In this document: one piece after another, positions 5,495 through 5,752 of the stretch | How the letters are laid out: every line of letters starts with the position of its first letter | How positions within the stretch are numbered: the stretch's first letter is position 1 | Assembly: GCA_017998755.1 (NCBI GenBank) | Contig: JAGOCL010000186.1 | Span: 1-5,752, forward strand | Origin: Spirochaetota bacterium | GTDB lineage: Bacteria; Spirochaetota; GWE2-31-10; MWDO01 | Direction of reading: 5' to 3' | DNA: 5,752 nt | The notes under the pieces: model-generated | Told to the model about the DNA's origin: nothing | The model's database searches: none | The model's input: the letters and a program-made list of their open reading frames with translations, nothing else | Program-made: the position numbers and the translations under genes

Positions 5495-5752
5495 AAGAGC
5501 CCACCCCTGATACTTTCTGAATTTGATTATTCGAAGAAATAATTATATAATCCCGGCCGCTCAAATCGTTTAATTACTTATTACAATAAGCTCTAAAATA
5601 CTGTTTTAAGATTTATTATAAACTTATAGTAATATTCTATTTTATTATATTTTATTTTGTAAGTCAAATAAAAAAGAAATTTTAAAAAAATATTTATTCA
5701 TTTTTTACGATGGAGCGACGCCGGCGGGAACATTTTTATATCAGAGTAAACT
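5495..5752. other. AT-rich region upstream of the kinase gene, ending in a GC-richer edge
   Basis: These 258 nt are mostly A/T and hold no supported gene. On the minus strand TATAAT (5547-5542) is a possible -10 for the kinase gene, but no -35 of any quality sits 16-18 nt upstream (TTGAGC at 5564-5559 is only 11 nt away), so I do not call a promoter. The final 40 nt (5712-5752) are richer in G/C (around GCGACGCCGGCGGGAAC). They may belong to a neighbouring gene cut by the window: a minus-strand frame is open from the edge to a TGA at 5700-5698, and a plus-strand frame is open from an ATG at 5710 to the edge. Neither has enough sequence to support a call. Confidence 0.5.

Noticed and set aside
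5580..5700. A/T-rich stretch with short inverted matches such as around 5592-5611, considered as an operator or replication-type element
   Set aside because: Pairing is imperfect and almost all A/T, as expected by chance in such DNA. No repeated boxes of a known kind are visible.

Overview
The window is 5.75 kb of AT-rich bacterial DNA. Intergenic DNA is strongly A/T, while the genes often use CG-containing codons such as GCG, TCG and ACG. A spirochaete, possibly Treponema-like, is my best guess. The reasons are the large cytoplasmic sensor kinase with an N-terminal receiver carrying a GYVLK-type end, stacked PAS domains and a HisKA_2-type dimerisation domain, plus a small lipoprotein with a relaxed LTNC lipobox. 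This assignment is inference, not proof.

Left part (1-1673, all + strand): a zinc-dependent dCMP deaminase-like protein (35-490); a 143-nt AT-rich gap with a G-rich patch and a plausible promoter; then a two-gene unit of a 55-residue unknown protein (634-801) and a Sua5/YciO/YrdC-family protein (823-1452). Next is a tRNA-Ala(CGC) gene (1534-1607) with its own sigma70-like promoter and a strong hairpin terminator. The left block is therefore housekeeping in character: nucleotide metabolism, possible tRNA modification, and a tRNA.

Middle (1707-2813): a complete type II toxin-antitoxin operon on the minus strand, hicA (2325-2143) then hicB (2141-1707). The hairpin at 1629-1672 can end transcription from both the tRNA and hicB. 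Divergent from hicA is a small predicted lipoprotein (2463-2813), driven by a promoter matching the sigma70 consensus exactly (TTGACA, 17 nt, TATAAT). The hicA promoter is also very good (TTGACT, 17 nt, TATTAT), and the two -35 boxes are only 38 nt apart. These promoters fix the true starts of both genes at positions shorter than the longest open frames.

Right part (2879-5494, minus strand): one large 871-residue soluble hybrid sensor kinase, REC-PAS-PAS-PAS-PAS-HisKA_2-HATPase_c, with all key motifs intact. No partner response regulator or output protein is in the window. The last 258 nt are AT-rich non-coding DNA with a small GC-richer patch at the extreme edge that may be the end of another gene.

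I do not see a clearly new multi-gene system. The items most worth checking are the C33 substitution in the tRNA anticodon loop, the tight divergent arrangement of hicAB with an uncharacterised lipoprotein, and the two small unknown proteins.
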